A model generated the notes under the pieces. That model was not told the origin of the DNA, did no database searches, and saw nothing but the letters and a program-made list of their open reading frames with translations. A DNA stretch of 6,064 nt from assembly GCA_017883605.1 (NCBI GenBank), contig JADGNH010000119.1:1-6064 (forward strand), written 5' to 3'. Positions 5,778 through 6,064 of this stretch are shown piece after piece; positions within the stretch are counted from its first letter, which is position 1, and each line of letters begins with the position of its first letter. Source of the DNA: Methanobacteriaceae archaeon. Lineage in GTDB: Archaea > Methanobacteriota > Methanobacteria > Methanobacteriales > Methanobacteriaceae. The translations under genes were made by a program, and so were the position numbers.

Positions 5778-6064
5778 ATGGTAGAGGACATTACTGCAAT
5801 AGTGGCTACGTTGGGATTTCCCTCTTTTGAATCATTTTTAGTACTTCTATTCTTAGTACTGGCCGTGGTAGCAGTCATAGTAGTTGTATCAACCATAAAA
5901 CCCGTGCTGGATATGTTCCCTTATACTTACCCTAATGCCAGGGTAAGAGCCCGGAATGGAAGGTTGTTCACTGATAAACAGTTCACAGAGATCCTGGAAT
6001 CACAAAACATCGACGAGGTAAAAAATTACCTCAGAGGAGTTCCGGAATATGCCCAGTACATCGA
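5778..6064 (+). CDS. atpC: A1AO ATP synthase subunit C, 5' part (window ends inside the gene)
   Basis: The first 95 codons are present and the frame is open at the window edge. After a short polar start (MVEDITAIVATLGFPSFES), residues 20-37 are an unbroken hydrophobic helix of Leu, Val, Ile, Ala and Phe, ended by STIKP. The standard subunit C start follows: FPYTYPNARVRARNGRLF (47-64), then an acidic helical region with FTEILESQNIDEVKNYL. Subunit C (homologous to subunit d of V-ATPases) is the soluble funnel joining the proteolipid ring to the central stalk. The membrane-like N-terminal helix is not part of most subunit C proteins, but I recall similar extended N-termini in Methanobacteriales. 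The identity follows from the YPNARVRA motif and from position directly after atpE. Genes F, A, B and D are expected next, outside the window. Confidence 0.9.
   Translation, partial: MVEDITAIVATLGFPSFESFLVLLFLVLAVVAVIVVVSTIKPVLDMFPYTYPNARVRARNGRLFTDKQFTEILESQNIDEVKNYLRGVPEYAQYI

Overview
The window looks like a chromosomal segment of a methanogenic archaeon, most likely of the Methanobacteriales (Methanobacterium-like). The basis is the start of an A1AO-type ATP synthase operon in the archaeal order H-I-K-E-C, archaeal TATA-like promoters and strong GGAGG/GGTGAT ribosome binding sites, moderately AT-rich DNA, and protein N-termini (AtpI, a two-hairpin AtpK, a membrane-anchored AtpC) of the kind I associate with this order. 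Every supported gene is on the + strand.

Layout. Positions 2-223 hold the last 73 codons of a gene I do not recognise. Positions 224-467 are a non-coding, repeat-rich AT spacer. It contains a tandem array of ten 10-bp units in perfect register (249-348), then three copies of a GTTATTATATT motif about 30 bp apart (370-440), with a small AT palindrome and a probable promoter. Next come two tightly linked metabolic genes: a divergent class I fumarase/tartrate dehydratase alpha-like protein (468-1328) and a short stand-alone citryl-CoA lyase / ATP-citrate-lyase C-terminal-type protein (start about 1334, end 2167). A 116-bp spacer carries a TATA-like element and a good ribosome binding site for the ATP synthase operon: atpH (2284-2598), atpI (best start 2639, end 4642), atpK (4648-5133), atpE (5138-5761) and the first 95 codons of atpC (5778 to the window edge).

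How they work together. AtpI and the AtpK ring form the ion-translocating membrane part, AtpE and AtpH form the peripheral stalk, and AtpC sits between the rotor ring and the central stalk. The catalytic genes (F, A, B, D) are expected downstream of the window. The fumarase-like and citryl-CoA-lyase-like genes probably form one transcription unit separate from the ATP synthase operon. Their joint substrate is not obvious, because the first has changed signature motifs and the second lacks the ATP-dependent half of ATP-citrate lyase.

No defence system, mobile element, CRISPR array or RNA gene is visible. The points most worth a second look are: a ~30-bp tandem duplication across the atpH/atpI junction that creates extra upstream start codons; the duplicated AtpK with a full apparent Na+-ligand set in both hairpins and a near-identical DNA tract suggesting gene conversion; the 10-bp-periodic array upstream of the fumarase-like gene; the unusual motifs of that protein; and the N-terminal hydrophobic helix of AtpC.
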